Shown: positions 1 to 10,086, counted from the stretch's first letter. The stretch is DNA of 64,000 nt from Callorhinus ursinus (GCF_003265705.1 NW_020312788.1:7790695-7854694), one strand, 5' to 3'. Notes: a model not told the origin generated them from the letters alone. Program-made: numbers and translations.

Positions 1-747
1 TCAGTGCACCCCCAGAGAAAAGCAGTCAATCACTCCCGTCTCCCCGGTCTCTGGCCGCACTCCGTGCTCACCCAGCCTGTGACGGAGCGTTTCTATCTCT
101 GGGACCCAATCCCGTGTGGAGTCTCCAAACCCAGCAGATCCCTGCGGTGCGCTCTGGTGCCGCTCCTCCTGGGGGAGGGAGGGGAGTCTCCCCGGCTCTG
201 CCGCTCGTTGGGTCCCTGCTGGAGGCTCAGTGGCCTGAGTGGGCCGCGGATCACAGTTTATGGCAACCCCGAGCTGAGAGCCCGCGCCTCGGCTCCGTCT
301 CTGCAGCCGGCTTCCCCGCTCCGATCCCTGGGAGCTCTGCCGCACTCAGGCACCCCCGGTCTTTCTGTGACCCCGAGGCTCCTGAGACCACACTGTCCCG
401 CGAGGTTTCCACCTTCCGCTTAGCCACTGCAGCGACGTCCCTCAGCGGAGCCGACTTCTTAAAAGGTCCGATTTTGTGCTCCGCGGCTCTAGCACTTGCC
501 AGAAGCGACCGACAGAGGCCCCCTCCCCCGCCGTCTATCCTCCCGAATATCGCCTCGGATTCACTTCTCCGCACGTCCTACCTTCCAGTAAGTGGTCGCT
601 TCTCTGTTCAGAGAGTTGTTGCTACTCTCCTCTTCGATCTCCTGTTGAGTTCGTAGGTGTTCAGAATGGTTTGATCCCTACTCAGCTGAATTCCTGAGAC
701 CAGACGAAATCCAGGTCTCCTGCTCCTCTGCCATCTTGCTCCGCCCC
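1..747 (-). mobile_element. L1 5'UTR, carnivore type, antisense
   Basis: Read on the minus strand, the segment starts at 747 with a GGGGCGGAGCAAGATGGC-type head, the usual first bases of carnivore L1, and runs left as a GC- and CpG-rich leader to the window edge. The rest of the element (ORF1, ORF2, 3' end) would lie left of base 1. An intact 5' head suggests a full-length or nearly full-length L1, but the body cannot be seen. The open frames here (for example 1-345 minus, 114-656 plus) are GC-rich leader frames with no recognisable protein. L1 5'UTRs carry an internal Pol II promoter and often an antisense promoter, which here would point right into the window. The paired target duplication is outside the window. 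Confidence 0.85.
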
Positions 748-1069
748 TCTATTTATGTTATTTTTAAATAAAATGAGCCTAGTTCTCAGAGGAGGTCACT
801 CCAGGGTCAGGGAAATTTAGGGAAATTTAGAATAAGAGAACCTCGGGTACACTTACAATTTAATTTTACCTTAGGAGTTAAATAGGGAATTTGAAAGTTG
901 TAGATTTTTGGTCTAGCATGTTCATCTAGGTGACTTTCTTTTTGTGACATTTGGAAAGTGCAAAGCATGAAATAACTGAGTGTTTTGATAACTCCTGAAA
1001 TAAATGGCATGGTAAGAAACCATAAGAATGTGCCAAATTTTACACTTTTAGTTTCAGTCCAAATAGGGG
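748..1069. other. no recognisable feature
   Basis: AT-rich sequence between the L1 leader and the next L1 relic. It includes a short tandem 'agggaaattt' pair near 809-828. No coding signal or known repeat recognised. Confidence 0.5.
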
Positions 1070-1410
1070 GAATCGTTCTTTCTTATTGAGGAAAAATTTA
1101 CATACAACAAAAATTTTTTTGAAGTGCATAGCTTGATGAACTGTGATAAATATATACACCATAGTAACCACCACACCAGTAAAAATATAAAAAATTTCCA
1201 ATCACCCTAGAAAATACTCTGGTATAAGACTCTAGTCAACCAATGTGCCCATAAACAATCACTGCCTGTTTATTTAAGACTATAGGTTATTTGCCTTTCT
1301 TTTTGAATATCATATAAATGGAATTATAGAGCATCTACTCTTTTGTTTTTGATTTCCATTTGTTCAATATTTTAGAGATTTATCTGTGTTGTTGAGTGTG
1401 TTAGTTGTTG
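1070..1410 (-). mobile_element. old L1 (L1M-type) 3' region, antisense
   Basis: The plus strand shows the usual reverse-complement signature of old mammalian L1 3' ends: a 'ttattgag..atttacatac' start, an 'ataaatggaattata' block and 'agagattta..tgtgttgt'. It is highly diverged. The next feature begins with a similar module, so these may be two separate L1M copies in the same orientation, or one copy with an internal duplication. Confidence 0.6.
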
Positions 1411-1414
1411 AGTG

Positions 1415-1987
1415 TGTAATTCAATGAGCTTTAGCAAATGTATACAATCATGTAACCATCACCCAAACAATGATATAGAATATGTCTACCATCTCAAACA
1501 TCTCCCATATGCCCTTTTATGGTAACACTTCTCCCTGCCCAGAGTCTCTGCCAAACACTGATCTGCTTTCTGTCACAATAGCTTTGCCTATTCTAAAACT
1601 TTATATAAATGGAGTTACAGATTGTGTAGTGTTTCATGTCTGGCAACTTTTACTTAAAATAATGCTTTCACAATTCATTCATTTTGAAGTTTAGTAATTT
1701 CCTCCTTTTCTTTGCTGACTATTATTCATTGCATCTCATTATATGGATATTTTATGATTTGTTTGACTATGGGCCAGTTGAGGGATATCAGTTTTCTTTT
1801 CCAATTTGGAACTATTAGGAATAAGTTTGTATAAACATTCAAGTGCAAATATTTGATGCATAATTATTTTCATTTTTCTAATTACACAACTAGCTTGGAT
1901 TTGTATTGCTGAATTGTATAAGTGCATAAATAACTTTATAAGAAACAAAGCAAACTTTTCTAAGATAGCTGTACTATTTTGTATTCC
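1415..1987 (-). mobile_element. old L1M, antisense, left part (split by the ERV)
   Basis: Antisense 3'UTR and ORF2-end sequence of an old L1: 'gtaaccatcaccca', 'tttgcctattct', 'ataaatggagtt', then the region ending in 'gtactattttgtattcc'. The sequence continues without loss at 10087 ('attcccatcagcagtatagaag'), showing that the ERV at 1988-10086 landed inside this L1. Confidence 0.75.
1983..1987. repeat. ERV target-site duplication ATTCC, left copy
   Basis: The five bases ATTCC precede the 5' LTR and recur at 10087-10091 after the 3' LTR. Removing the ERV and one copy rejoins a continuous antisense L1 sequence, which supports a true 5-bp duplication over a chance match. Confidence 0.7.
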
Positions 1988-2383
1988 TGTTGGAGAAGGT
2001 CATTGAGAGGATGTGACCACTGGTTGAATTGAGAGCTGGATTCGGGCAACTAGAGGCTCTTCACCTCCTCCTCTGTTCTTCAAATGTATGTTCTACCCAC
2101 CATTTCCAGACTAGCAGCTGTTCCAAGGACATAGCCTTAAGAGAGTGAGACGTTGTTGAGATAATCTGGATAGATTATGACTCAACCCAGATAAGGCTTC
2201 TATATAAACCTTTAAGATTTTAATGGATAGATGAGAACATCTACTTTTTTCACATCTTCCCAAGACAAGTTTCATATGTAAGGTCCCTTGCTTATTAAAA
2301 CTGTCACCTACCACTGTAGAGTAGCGTGCCTCTCTTTGGTCTCTCTTTGCCCTCCTTGTATGGGGGTCAGTTGCAATCCAAGA
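1988..2383 (+). mobile_element. 5' LTR of ERVL-like provirus
   Basis: This block aligns along its length with 9677-10086: TGTT start, 'aaggtcattga', 'ccaccatttc', 'agctgttccaaggac', 'ctcaaccca', the TATA box, and a pyrimidine-rich U5. A TATA box (tatataaa) lies at 2201-2208 and an ATTAAA poly(A)-like signal at 2294-2299. The copy is heavily decayed, with only about three CpGs left, against about eighteen in the 3' LTR. The end was set by alignment with the 3' LTR and falls two bases before a TGG at 2386, the expected spacing for a primer-binding site. The terminal bases are not the canonical CA. Confidence 0.75.
2201..2208 (+). promoter_or_regulatory. TATA box of the 5' LTR
   Basis: tatataaa lies in a context (aaggcttctatataaac) conserved with the 3' LTR. 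It is presumed to be the old Pol II promoter; present activity is unknown. Confidence 0.5.
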
Positions 2384-2385
2384 AT

Positions 2386-2403
2386 TGGTAAGCCAGCCAA
2401 CGG
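2386..2403 (+). other. candidate ERV primer-binding site
   Basis: TGGTAAGCCAGCCAACGG starts two bases after the inferred end of the 5' LTR, the usual retroviral spacing. I could not assign it to a tRNA with certainty. Confidence 0.4.
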
Positions 2404-2424
2404 ACTGAAGAAAAAGGTCTTGGG

Positions 2425-2441
2425 AAAGAGGCACCCTTGGG
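2425..2441. repeat. L1 target-site duplication, left copy
   Basis: aaagaggcacccttggg is repeated exactly at 4782-4798, flanking the L1 at 2442-4781. Confidence 0.9.
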
Positions 2442-4251
2442 ATAGAGGGCACATACCTCAATATCATAAAAGCTGTCTATGAAAAACCCACAGTGAATAT
2501 CATACTCAGTGAAGAAAAACTGAGAGCTTTTCCCCTAAGGTCAGGAACACAGCAGGGATGTCCACTATCACCACTGCTGTTCAACATAGTACTAGAAGCC
2601 CTAACCTCAGCAATCAGACAACAAAAAGAAATCAAAGGCATGTGAATCGGCAAAGAAGAAGTGACTCTCACTTTTTGCAGATGATATGATACTTTATGTG
2701 GAAAACCTAAAAGACTCCACCCAAAAACTGCTAGAACTCATACAGGAATTCAGTAAAGTGGCAGAATATAAAATCAATGCACAGAAATCAGTTGCATTTC
2801 TATACACCAACAACAAGACAGAAGAAAGAGAAATGAAGGAGTCGATCCCATTTACAATTGCACCCAAAACCATAATATACCTAGGAATAAATCTAGCCAA
2901 AGAGGCAAAGGATCTGTACTCAGAAAACTATAGAATACTCATGAAAGAAATTGAGGAAGACACACAAAAAAATGGAAAAACATTCCATGCTCATGGATCG
3001 GAAGAACAAGTATTGTTAAAATGTCTATACTACCTAGAGCAATCTACACATTCGATGCAATCCCTATCAAAATATCATCAACTTTTTTCACAGAGCTGTA
3101 ACAAAGAATCCTAAAATTTGTATGGAACCAGAAAAGACCGCAAATAGCCAAAAGAATGTAGTAAAAGAACACCAAAACGGGTGGCATCACAATTCCAGAC
3201 TTCAAGTTCTATTACAAAGCTGTATTCATCAGCTTTGTAATTGTATGGTACTGGCACAAAAACAGACACACAGATCAATGGACCAGAATAGAGAACCCAG
3301 AAATGGACCCTCAATTCTATGGCCAACTAATCTTTGACAAAGTAGGAAAGAATATCCAATGGAAAAAAGGACAGTCTCTTCAGCAAATGGTGTTGAGAAA
3401 ATTGGACAGTCACATGCAGAAGAATGAAACTGAACCATTTCCTTACACCACACACAAAAATAGACTCAAAATGGACAAAAGACCTCAATGTGAGACAGGA
3501 ATCCATCAAAATCCTAAAGGAAAACACAGGCAGCAACCTCTTCGACCTCAGCTGCAGCAACTTCTTCCTAGAAACATTGCCAAAGGCAAGGGAAGCAAGG
3601 GCAAAAATGAACTATTGGGACTTCATCAAGATAAAAAGCTTTTGCACAGCAAAGGAAACAGTCCACAAAACCAAAAGACAATGACAATGGGAGAAGATAT
3701 TTGCAAATGACATATCAAATAAAGGGCTAGTATCCAAAATCTATAAAGAACTTATCAAACTCAACACCCAAAGAACAAATGATCCAATGAAGAAATGGAC
3801 AAAGACATGAACAGACATTTTTGCAAAGAAGACATCCAAATGGCCAACAGACACATGAAAAAGTGCTCAATATCATTCCGCATCAGGGAAATCCAGATCA
3901 AAACCTCAGTGAGATACCACCTCACACCAGTCAGAATGGCTAAAATTAACAAGTCAGGAAATGACAGATGTTGCCAAGGATGTGGAGCAAGGGAACCCTC
4001 CTACACTGTTGGTGGGATTGCAAGCTGGTGCAGCCACTCTGGAAAACAGTATGGAGGTTCCTCAAAAAGTTGAAAATAGAGCTACCCTACAACCCAGCAA
4101 TTGCACTACTGGGTATTTACTCCAAAGATACAAATGTAGTGATCCAAAGGGGCACGTGAACCCCAATATTTATAGCAACAATGACCACAATAGCCAAACT
4201 ATGGAAAGAGCCTAGATGTCCATCAACAGATGAATGGATAAAGAAGATGTG

Positions 4252-4286
<35 letters not shown>

Positions 4287-4325
4287 GCAATATATATTGT
4301 TACATGATTGTATACATTTGTTATG

Positions 4326-4368
<43 letters not shown>

Positions 4369-4781
4369 GGAATATTATGCAGCCATCAAAAAATGAAATC
4401 CTGCCATTTGCAATGACATGGATGGAACTAGAGGGTATTATGCTAAGTGAAATAAGTCAATCAGAGAAAGACAAGTATCATATGATCTCACTGATATGAG
4501 GAATCTGAGAAACAAGACAGAGGATCATAGGGGAAGGGAGGGAGAAATGAAACAAGACGATACCAGAGAGGGAGACAAACCACAAGAGACTCTTAATCTC
4601 AGGAAACAAACTGAGGGTTGCTGGAGTGGTGGGGGGTGGGAGGGGTGGGGTGGCTGGGTGATAAGACATTGGGGAGGGTATGTGCTATGGTGAGCGCTGT
4701 GAATTGTGTAAGACTGATGAATCGCAGACCTGTACACCTAAAACAAATAATACATTTTATGTTAATAAAAAAATTTAAAAA
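2442..4781 (+). mobile_element. 5'-truncated L1 inserted in ERV
   Basis: About 2.3 kb of L1 in sense orientation, starting inside the ORF2 reverse transcriptase and ending at the 3' A-rich tail, with perfect 17-bp flanking duplications. ORF2 is broken into several frames (2686-3114, 3303-3710, 3961-4215). The RT catalytic motif FADD is still readable at 2674-2685. Near the end of ORF2 is a TG/TA...CA microsatellite (about 4250-4367). The 3'UTR carries only one end module ('gagggttgctggagtgg' type, 4600-4770). The sharp duplication and moderate decay suggest a much younger age than the host ERV. It cannot encode a working protein. Confidence 0.93.
4250..4367. repeat. compound (TG)n(TA)n...(CA)n microsatellite inside L1
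   Basis: A TG then TA run (about 4250-4286), an AT-rich 40-base spacer, then a (CA)n run (about 4327-4367). The TG and CA arms are mutually complementary. Carnivore L1s often carry a CA tract here, so this is element-borne and not a new locus. Confidence 0.85.
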
Positions 4782-4798
4782 AAAGAGGCACCCTTGGG
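4782..4798. repeat. L1 target-site duplication, right copy
   Basis: Exact second copy of 2425-2441; ERV leader sequence resumes after it. Confidence 0.9.
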
Positions 4799-5580
4799 GT
4801 AAATCCCAAATGAGCCATTTACCTCTATGTAGGGAGGGGTGGTCCATATGTTAGATGCTTGTGGGCCACTGCATGAGTATGGGTTGCCTGAAAAAGCCAG
4901 CTGTTTTAATGCATTTATTCGAGGAACTGGGCATAGCCCACTGTGGCAGAGAAGAAAAACGAAATGGCTGCTGAAGTGGATTGGCCTCTACCATGGGCAG
5001 TTTGACTGGCCACCAATGCCAACTAGAAACTGAAGTTTGAGTTAGAAAGTAGAAAGAAGAGCTGAGGTTAGAGAAGTGTGGTATCCACCACTCTGCTAGC
5101 CTCGGGGCTGCTTGACAAGGTGGGAGAACAGGAGAATAAGTTGGAGATCTTAACCTGCCATCTTGCAAAGCTCGGATGGAACAAACTGCCCAGGATTAAC
5201 ATCCAGGTTCTCGTGCCAAAGCCTAAAGGCAATGCTATGAAGTGGGGTTCCTGGGAAAGTGAGTATGTGAAGAGGATGTTGTGGTGATTGTCAGTAACCT
5301 GGAAGCAAATGAGGATGGACCTCATTGCTGCTGAGATCCCACCTGAACATATAGACTGCTAAACCAACACTGTGTCAGTCATCTTGTTGAAAGCCTTAAA
5401 GCCTGAACAACAGTTCATACCTGCTTCACCTGTTCCTATTATACCTGATGCCCTGCTAGCTCCAGCAAGGCCTTAGGGATATTGTCCTAGTTGGGGTGTG
5501 TTCCTCCCATGTCCCAGGTATAGGATACAAGCCAAGATTACTTCCAGGTGAGGGCCATTGGAGTCCATCAGAGGCCTCAA
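4799..5580 (+). pseudogene. ERV leader and degraded gag region
   Basis: This is internal ERV sequence by position: it lies between the leader and the recognisable pol. Frames are short and broken (4839-5033, 5078-5287), and no zinc-knuckle motif is readable. I infer gag from the order leader-gag-pro-pol, not from a clear motif. It cannot make a protein. Confidence 0.4.
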
Positions 5581-5637
5581 ATTGACCTATTTACTGGTCT
5601 CCCAGAAACAAACAAAAGGAGGCACTGGAGCCGAATG
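5581..5637 (+). pseudogene. ERV gag/pro junction remnant, left of Tigger insertion
   Basis: Short ERV stretch directly interrupted by the Tigger-like element. ERV sequence resumes at 6112. Confidence 0.4.
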
Positions 5638-5639
5638 TA

Positions 5640-6109
5640 TAGTAGTCTCCCCTTATCCATGGGGGAAACATTCCCAAGACCCCCCATGGATAGGACTGAG
5701 ACCACAGATAGTACTGAACCCCCTATATACTATGATTTTTCCTATAAATACATACCTATGATAAAGTATAATTTATAAATTAGGCACAGTAAGAGACTGA
5801 CAACAATAACTACTGCAAAAATAGAATAATTATAGCAATATACTATAATAAAAGTTATGTAAGTCTGGCCTTTCTCTCTCAAAATATCTTATTATACTCT
5901 ACTCACCTTCTTCTTCATGTAATGATGTGAGATGATAAAATGCCTAAGTGAAAAGACAAAGTGGGATGCATAAATGTAGTCATTGTGATGTAGTGTTAGG
6001 CTACTATTGACCTGGTGATTCATCAGGAGTAGCACTTGCTTCCAGTCATTGTTGACCACAGGTAAGTGAAACCGCAGAAAGCAAAACCACGGATAAGGGA
6101 GGACTACTA
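5640..6109. mobile_element. Tigger-like (TcMar) non-autonomous DNA transposon
   Basis: A 470-bp element with terminal inverted repeats: tagtagtctccccttatcc at the left end and the complement of ggataagggaggactacta at the right. It is flanked by TA dinucleotides at 5638-5639 and 6110-6111, the Tc1/mariner target. The interior is AT-rich with no transposase frame. The ends resemble the mammalian Tigger/MER2 group (CAGTAGTCC.. ends with C to T at the first base). It lies inside ERV protease-region sequence, so it is younger than the ERV. The exact family is uncertain. Confidence 0.8.
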
Positions 6110-6111
6110 TA

Positions 6112-6440
6112 CTGACTTCCATGGTAATTCTCAGAAGTTTTCTTGCCTCCTCAGTACCACTGATGGTTACAGAGGGCAAAAGATTATGATCAGGAAGGTT
6201 TCTTTGGCACTGCAAATTAGGTGTTCTCCCCCACAAGAATATGGTTTTAATCTCTCTGATACTGAGAACATATTGGGCACTGATATTCCACAAGATCAAA
6301 CTCTGGAAACTTCAAAGCAGTGAATTCTACCTCCAGGTTTAAGTAATCAAACTAGACGTAAGGGGAAATGCCAACTGGGAATCAGTATGCATCCTGCCCC
6401 CATAGAGTGGTAACTGTCAAATGATATAAATATCTGGAGG
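6112..6440 (+). pseudogene. ERV protease region remnant
   Basis: ERV internal sequence between the Tigger element and the RT. The pieces around 6270-6350 fit the stretch that joins protease to RT in ERVL-type pol. Frames are broken and the catalytic DTG/DSG is not readable with certainty. Confidence 0.45.
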
Positions 6441-7000
6441 GCATAAGGAAATAGAAGAAACTATCCAAGAACTGCACCAAGTGGGTATTGTACACCCTGC
6501 CCATAGTGCTTTCAACAGCCTGGTATGGCCAATAAAAAGTTAGATGGCTCATGGTAGATGACCGTGGACTACTGAGAACTGAATAAGGTAGTGCTGCCCT
6601 CATGTGGCTGTGCCCAACGTTGCCACCATCTTGGATACCTGGGCCACAGTCCTGGGAATATATCATACCGTACTACATAAACGCATTTTTCAGCATACCT
6701 TTAGCCACTGAGTTGCAAGATCAATTTGTCTTCACGTGGGAGGGGCAGCAAAGGACACTTCAAGTCCTTATCCAAGTTTATCTGCACAGCCCCACAATAT
6801 GTCATGTGATGGTAGCTCTAGATCTGTCACAGTTCTCCTTTCCCCCCATCAATAAGATGCACCCATGACATTGATGATACAGTGTTAACATGTGAAGATT
6901 TGCCTCTGCTGCAGGACACTCTGCAGGTTTTCCTGAAACCTACAAGGGATTTCTGTGGTGAACCTACAAAAAATTGAAGGCTCAGGCACTGCTATAAAGA
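6441..7000 (+). pseudogene. ERV reverse transcriptase remnant (ERVL/class III-like)
   Basis: Across shifted frames the order of RT blocks is clear: a 'HPAHSAFNSLVWP'-like finger segment near 6492-6530, the palm motif NAFFSIPLA (about 6679-6705, in the 6602-6868 frame), FTWEG just after it, a 'LHSPTICH' block (about 6782-6806), and an IDD remnant of the catalytic YIDD box at about 6870-6878. The order and wording match class III (ERVL-type) RT. In-frame stops and frameshifts disable it. Confidence 0.8.
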
Positions 7001-7900
7001 TTTAGGAGTCATGTGGTCAGGCAGGATGTGCATTGTCCTAGAATCTGTGATTGAGAAGGTGCAAGCCTATCCAATCCTTAAGAAAACAAAAGAGGTGTAA
7101 GTCTTTGTAGGGGTTTTGGGGTTTTGGAAGGCTGTAACTGCCCACCTGACAAAGTGCCTCTGTTCCTTATACCACTTGGTAAAAGGGACATGTGGGACTG
7201 GGGATCAGAGCAGTAAGCCATCTTTGAAAAGACAAAAATGTTAGCAAAGCAGATTAAAATTCTGGGCATTTTCCAAGCAGGGCTACCATTTGAATTAGGT
7301 GTATCTGTGATTCCATAAGATATGGGTTGGGCACTGTGGCAGAGAAAACAGAAGGGGAATTATCCATGGGATATGGGTCCCAGCTCCGAAAGGGGACAGC
7401 AACCCAATACACCCCCACAGAGCAACAGTTTCTGAAAATGTACATAGCACTCCTCCAAGTAGAGCCTCCCGGGAAGGAATAGCATTTCATAGTAAAAACT
7501 TCTCTTTCTATCAAAGGGTGGGTTGAGAATATGTTCCATTGACCCACTTCTGTGGTGGCTCAAACTCCCACTTTGACTAAGTGGATGCCTATTTGCAGCA
7601 GAAGAGCACCCTTCTGCCAGCCCACTGTCTCTACAAATGCGGGTGCTCTAGGCCATGTAGGGTATGTAGATCCTTCAAATGCCCACTCCCCTTCCTGCAG
7701 TCTGTAGATAAGGAGCAGAAGAAATGCCCTCTGATGAGAGTCAAGGCAATTGGTTCACAGGGACTACAGTCACTATTCAGCCCAACACTGACCTCATCTG
7801 GGTGGAAACAGGAATGAACTGCAGAAGCCCACGGGCCAAACCCAGTGGTTTAGCTAATGATCACTCATGAGCCCTGGCCATTTAAACCTCTGTACTGGTA
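7001..7900 (+). pseudogene. ERV RT connection and RNase H remnant
   Basis: Starts with 'LGVMWSG'-like sequence (about 7003-7024), which in class III elements begins the connection domain. It is followed by 'VQAYPI' (about 7060) and 'VFVGVLGFWKAVTAHL' (about 7098-7146). A 'WVETGMNC' block near 7800-7823 marks the RNase H domain. Multiple stops and frameshifts interrupt it. Confidence 0.7.
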
Positions 7901-8620
7901 ATTGAGCTGGTTCTAAAGGGGTTAACCCTGTGGTGTGGATAATGGGAAGCTGAGGGGTGGATGATCACGAATGAGCCCTTTTGACGCCAGGAAATGCATA
8001 GAAAGAGTGGCCACTGGAACACTAGGGGGATGGTGTATTGCCAAGGATGCTGGATTGTCCTTGAAGCACAGGGACCTGGTTAATGTAGTAGTAGCATGTC
8101 CTGTGTGTTCTAAATAGCCAAGGCAACTGCCAAAGGAGTCTGGGACCGTCTACCCAAGTTCCCAACAAGTGAGAGACTAGCAAAATGATTATCCTAGCTC
8201 CCTCCCCCAGGTGAGTGTTCCAAGTATTCCTGGTTTGTGTGGGCCACTGCACCTGGCCAAACCCAAGCTTTCCTCTGTTACTGCACAAACCAGGCTGCCA
8301 CCATGAGGGGATTAGAGAAGCTGAGTACCACGTACACATACCCTCATCGAACAGACGATTCCCAGGGACTGGGAATCGCATTTCAAAGGTCATGATGTGC
8401 CAAACTAAACAAAAGTGCATGACACTGAGTGGAGCTTCCATCTCCACTATAACCCACAAGTAGAAGAGTTGGTAGACAGGAAGGATGGAATGTTAAAGCA
8501 GCAGATTAAATTACTAACAGATAAAAGCATCTACACTGGGTAGACTAAGGTACTGTTCTAGGCTTTAATACATTTGAGTGATCAACCAGGACAGCCTGTG
8601 GTTCCATATGTTTAGATTGG
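7901..8620 (+). pseudogene. ERV integrase remnant
   Basis: The integrase core is visible around 8378-8520: a 'HFKGHDV' block (about 8379-8399), then 'EWSFHLHYNP' (8430-8459), then the segment containing the expected third acidic residue, and 'KQQIKLLT' (about 8498-8521). Upstream pieces are too decayed to place the zinc-binding domain. It is non-functional. Confidence 0.7.
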
Positions 8621-8980
8621 GGTCCCCTGCTGAAGCACCTAATACCATGAAGGTACGGAAGTCACCAGAAAAAGCCATTGCCCCGACTCTCATTGCAGAT
8701 CAACATGCCGTGCTGCTGAGAATGCTAAGTTCTGTCACACCTGGAAACGGCATTTTCTACTGGAATTTGCAACAGGATATCCCACTCGGATGGGTGAGTT
8801 ACTCCACACCTCTGGGTGAGGGGGGAGCTACCCAATCTCCACTGGTATCTTATTGTCCTGCTGCAAGCCAGACCTATTGAAATACTATATCTGGGATGGA
8901 ACATGCAGCATTGAGAGAGGGGAAACTAGGGGGATTCTGGTCTGGCATAACCGACCCCCAGTCCATTTCCTCATGCCTGG
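8621..8980 (+). pseudogene. ERV pol C-terminal / downstream region
   Basis: A 100-residue open frame (8578-8880) and the start of 8853-9497 read as an extension of pol after the integrase core. ERVL elements commonly carry extra pol sequence here, including a dUTPase-like domain in many. I cannot place a dUTPase motif with confidence. Confidence 0.45.
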
Positions 8981-9560
8981 CGGTGCTGTCTCCCTCAGTG
9001 AATATTTATATGGTATGCACATGCAGGTCAACTTCCTAAAGCTGCCAACCCCCCCCCCTCCTTTAGGCCAGGTAGGCACATTCTGTTTTCCACTGATAGA
9101 TCATTTGGCCAGCATCTTTATTCCCTCCACTGGTCTGGTGGGTGTTATACAATGCATGGAAGTCCTTACTAAATTCATCCAGGAAGCCTTAAATGATAGC
9201 CAACAAAACTTGTCTTCACTGAACACTGGAGTCTTCCTAATGAGAAAAGCTGTCCTCCAAAATAGAATTGAACTGTATTTCTGTCTTGCTAGGAAGCACC
9301 TGTGCCATTATCCAGATAGAAATCTGTGTGTTGATACTGATGAGTCTGCTAATGTGTCCACTTATTTAAATCACATGGGACCAAGTGACCACCCTGAGGG
9401 ATCCGACCCTCAGCCTAGGGGACTTAATAACTCAATGGTTCATATTGGGGCTCTTGGTGGAAAAAGATGTTACTTATTTGGGGAATCATTATCTTAATCT
9501 GTGTTTTCTCTTGCATGTGCCTACATTACTGCTGTGTTATCTGCCTCCAATAGAGCCAGA
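8981..9560 (+). pseudogene. possible ERV env transmembrane-like remnant
   Basis: The frame 8853-9497 contains, at about 9240-9340, 'RKAVLQNRIEL' followed by a cysteine-bearing segment (LCHY...NLCVDTD). This arrangement resembles the heptad, immunosuppressive-type and cysteine region of retroviral transmembrane subunits. A strongly hydrophobic, cysteine-rich stretch follows at 9482-9550 in a neighbouring frame, where a membrane anchor would sit. It lies between pol and the 3' LTR as expected for env. Frames are broken. The assignment is inference from pattern and position; class III ERVL elements are generally described as lacking env. Confidence 0.42.
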
Positions 9561-9676
9561 CAGCCACCAAATTAGCCACCTTCATGCTAATGAAACCCCT
9601 TGCCGACTGCTCAAGGCACATTTCAGAAGAGGGGCATCTCTGAGATTGTAAGAGCCAGTCACAAGGGGTATTATCG
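9561..9676 (+). other. ERV region before 3' LTR, possible polypurine tract
   Basis: Purine runs agaagagggg (9625-9634) and caagggg (9662-9668) lie before the 3' LTR. Either could be the polypurine tract; the second is nearer the LTR. Confidence 0.35.
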
Positions 9677-10086
9677 TGTTCCAGGAGGTCATTGAAAGGA
9701 CCTGACCACAAACTGACCCGCAAACTAGATCCGGGCACTGGGAAGCTCCTCATGTCCCACCCCACCTCGCTCCTCCATCTTTGGAATGTTCCGCCCACCC
9801 ACCATTTCTGCATAAGGAGCTGTTCCAAGGACGCATCCTTGAGAGAGTAAGGTGTTGCTGAGACCATCTGGATTGGACACGTTACTCAACCCAGTTAAGG
9901 CCTCTATATAAACTTTGAAGATTCTGGCGGCGGGTGCGGAGACCCACTCGTCTTGCGGCGGCCGTCCTAGACAAGCCTCGTAAGTAAGCTCCTCGTGTGC
10001 TAAACCAGCCTCCCCGGATCTGGGGCGGCCGGCCTCTTTGCTGTCTTCCTGCCCTCTCTGTCTGGGAGCCACTTTGGGAACCAGGG
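9677..10086 (+). mobile_element. 3' LTR of ERVL-like provirus, CpG-rich
   Basis: Partner of 1988-2383: TGTT start, 'aggtcattga', 'agctgttccaaggac', a TATA box at 9905-9912, pyrimidine-rich U5, ending directly before the ATTCC duplication. In contrast to the 5' copy, the stretch 9925-10030 is GC-rich (ggcggcgggtgcgg, tcttgcggcggccg), and the LTR keeps about eighteen CpGs. The poly(A) signal position reads gctaaa. Confidence 0.8.
9905..9912 (+). promoter_or_regulatory. TATA box of the 3' LTR
   Basis: tatataaa in the same context as in the 5' LTR, followed about 20 bases later by the CpG-dense block. It could in principle drive rightward transcription; activity cannot be judged from sequence. 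Confidence 0.5.

Noticed and set aside
1..656. Overlapping GC-rich open frames of 107-180 codons on both strands
   Set aside because: They lie in the L1 5'UTR, overlap each other on both strands, and encode no recognisable protein.
1..747. Host CpG-island promoter
   Set aside because: The CpG density is explained by the L1 leader, whose start signature is clear at 747.
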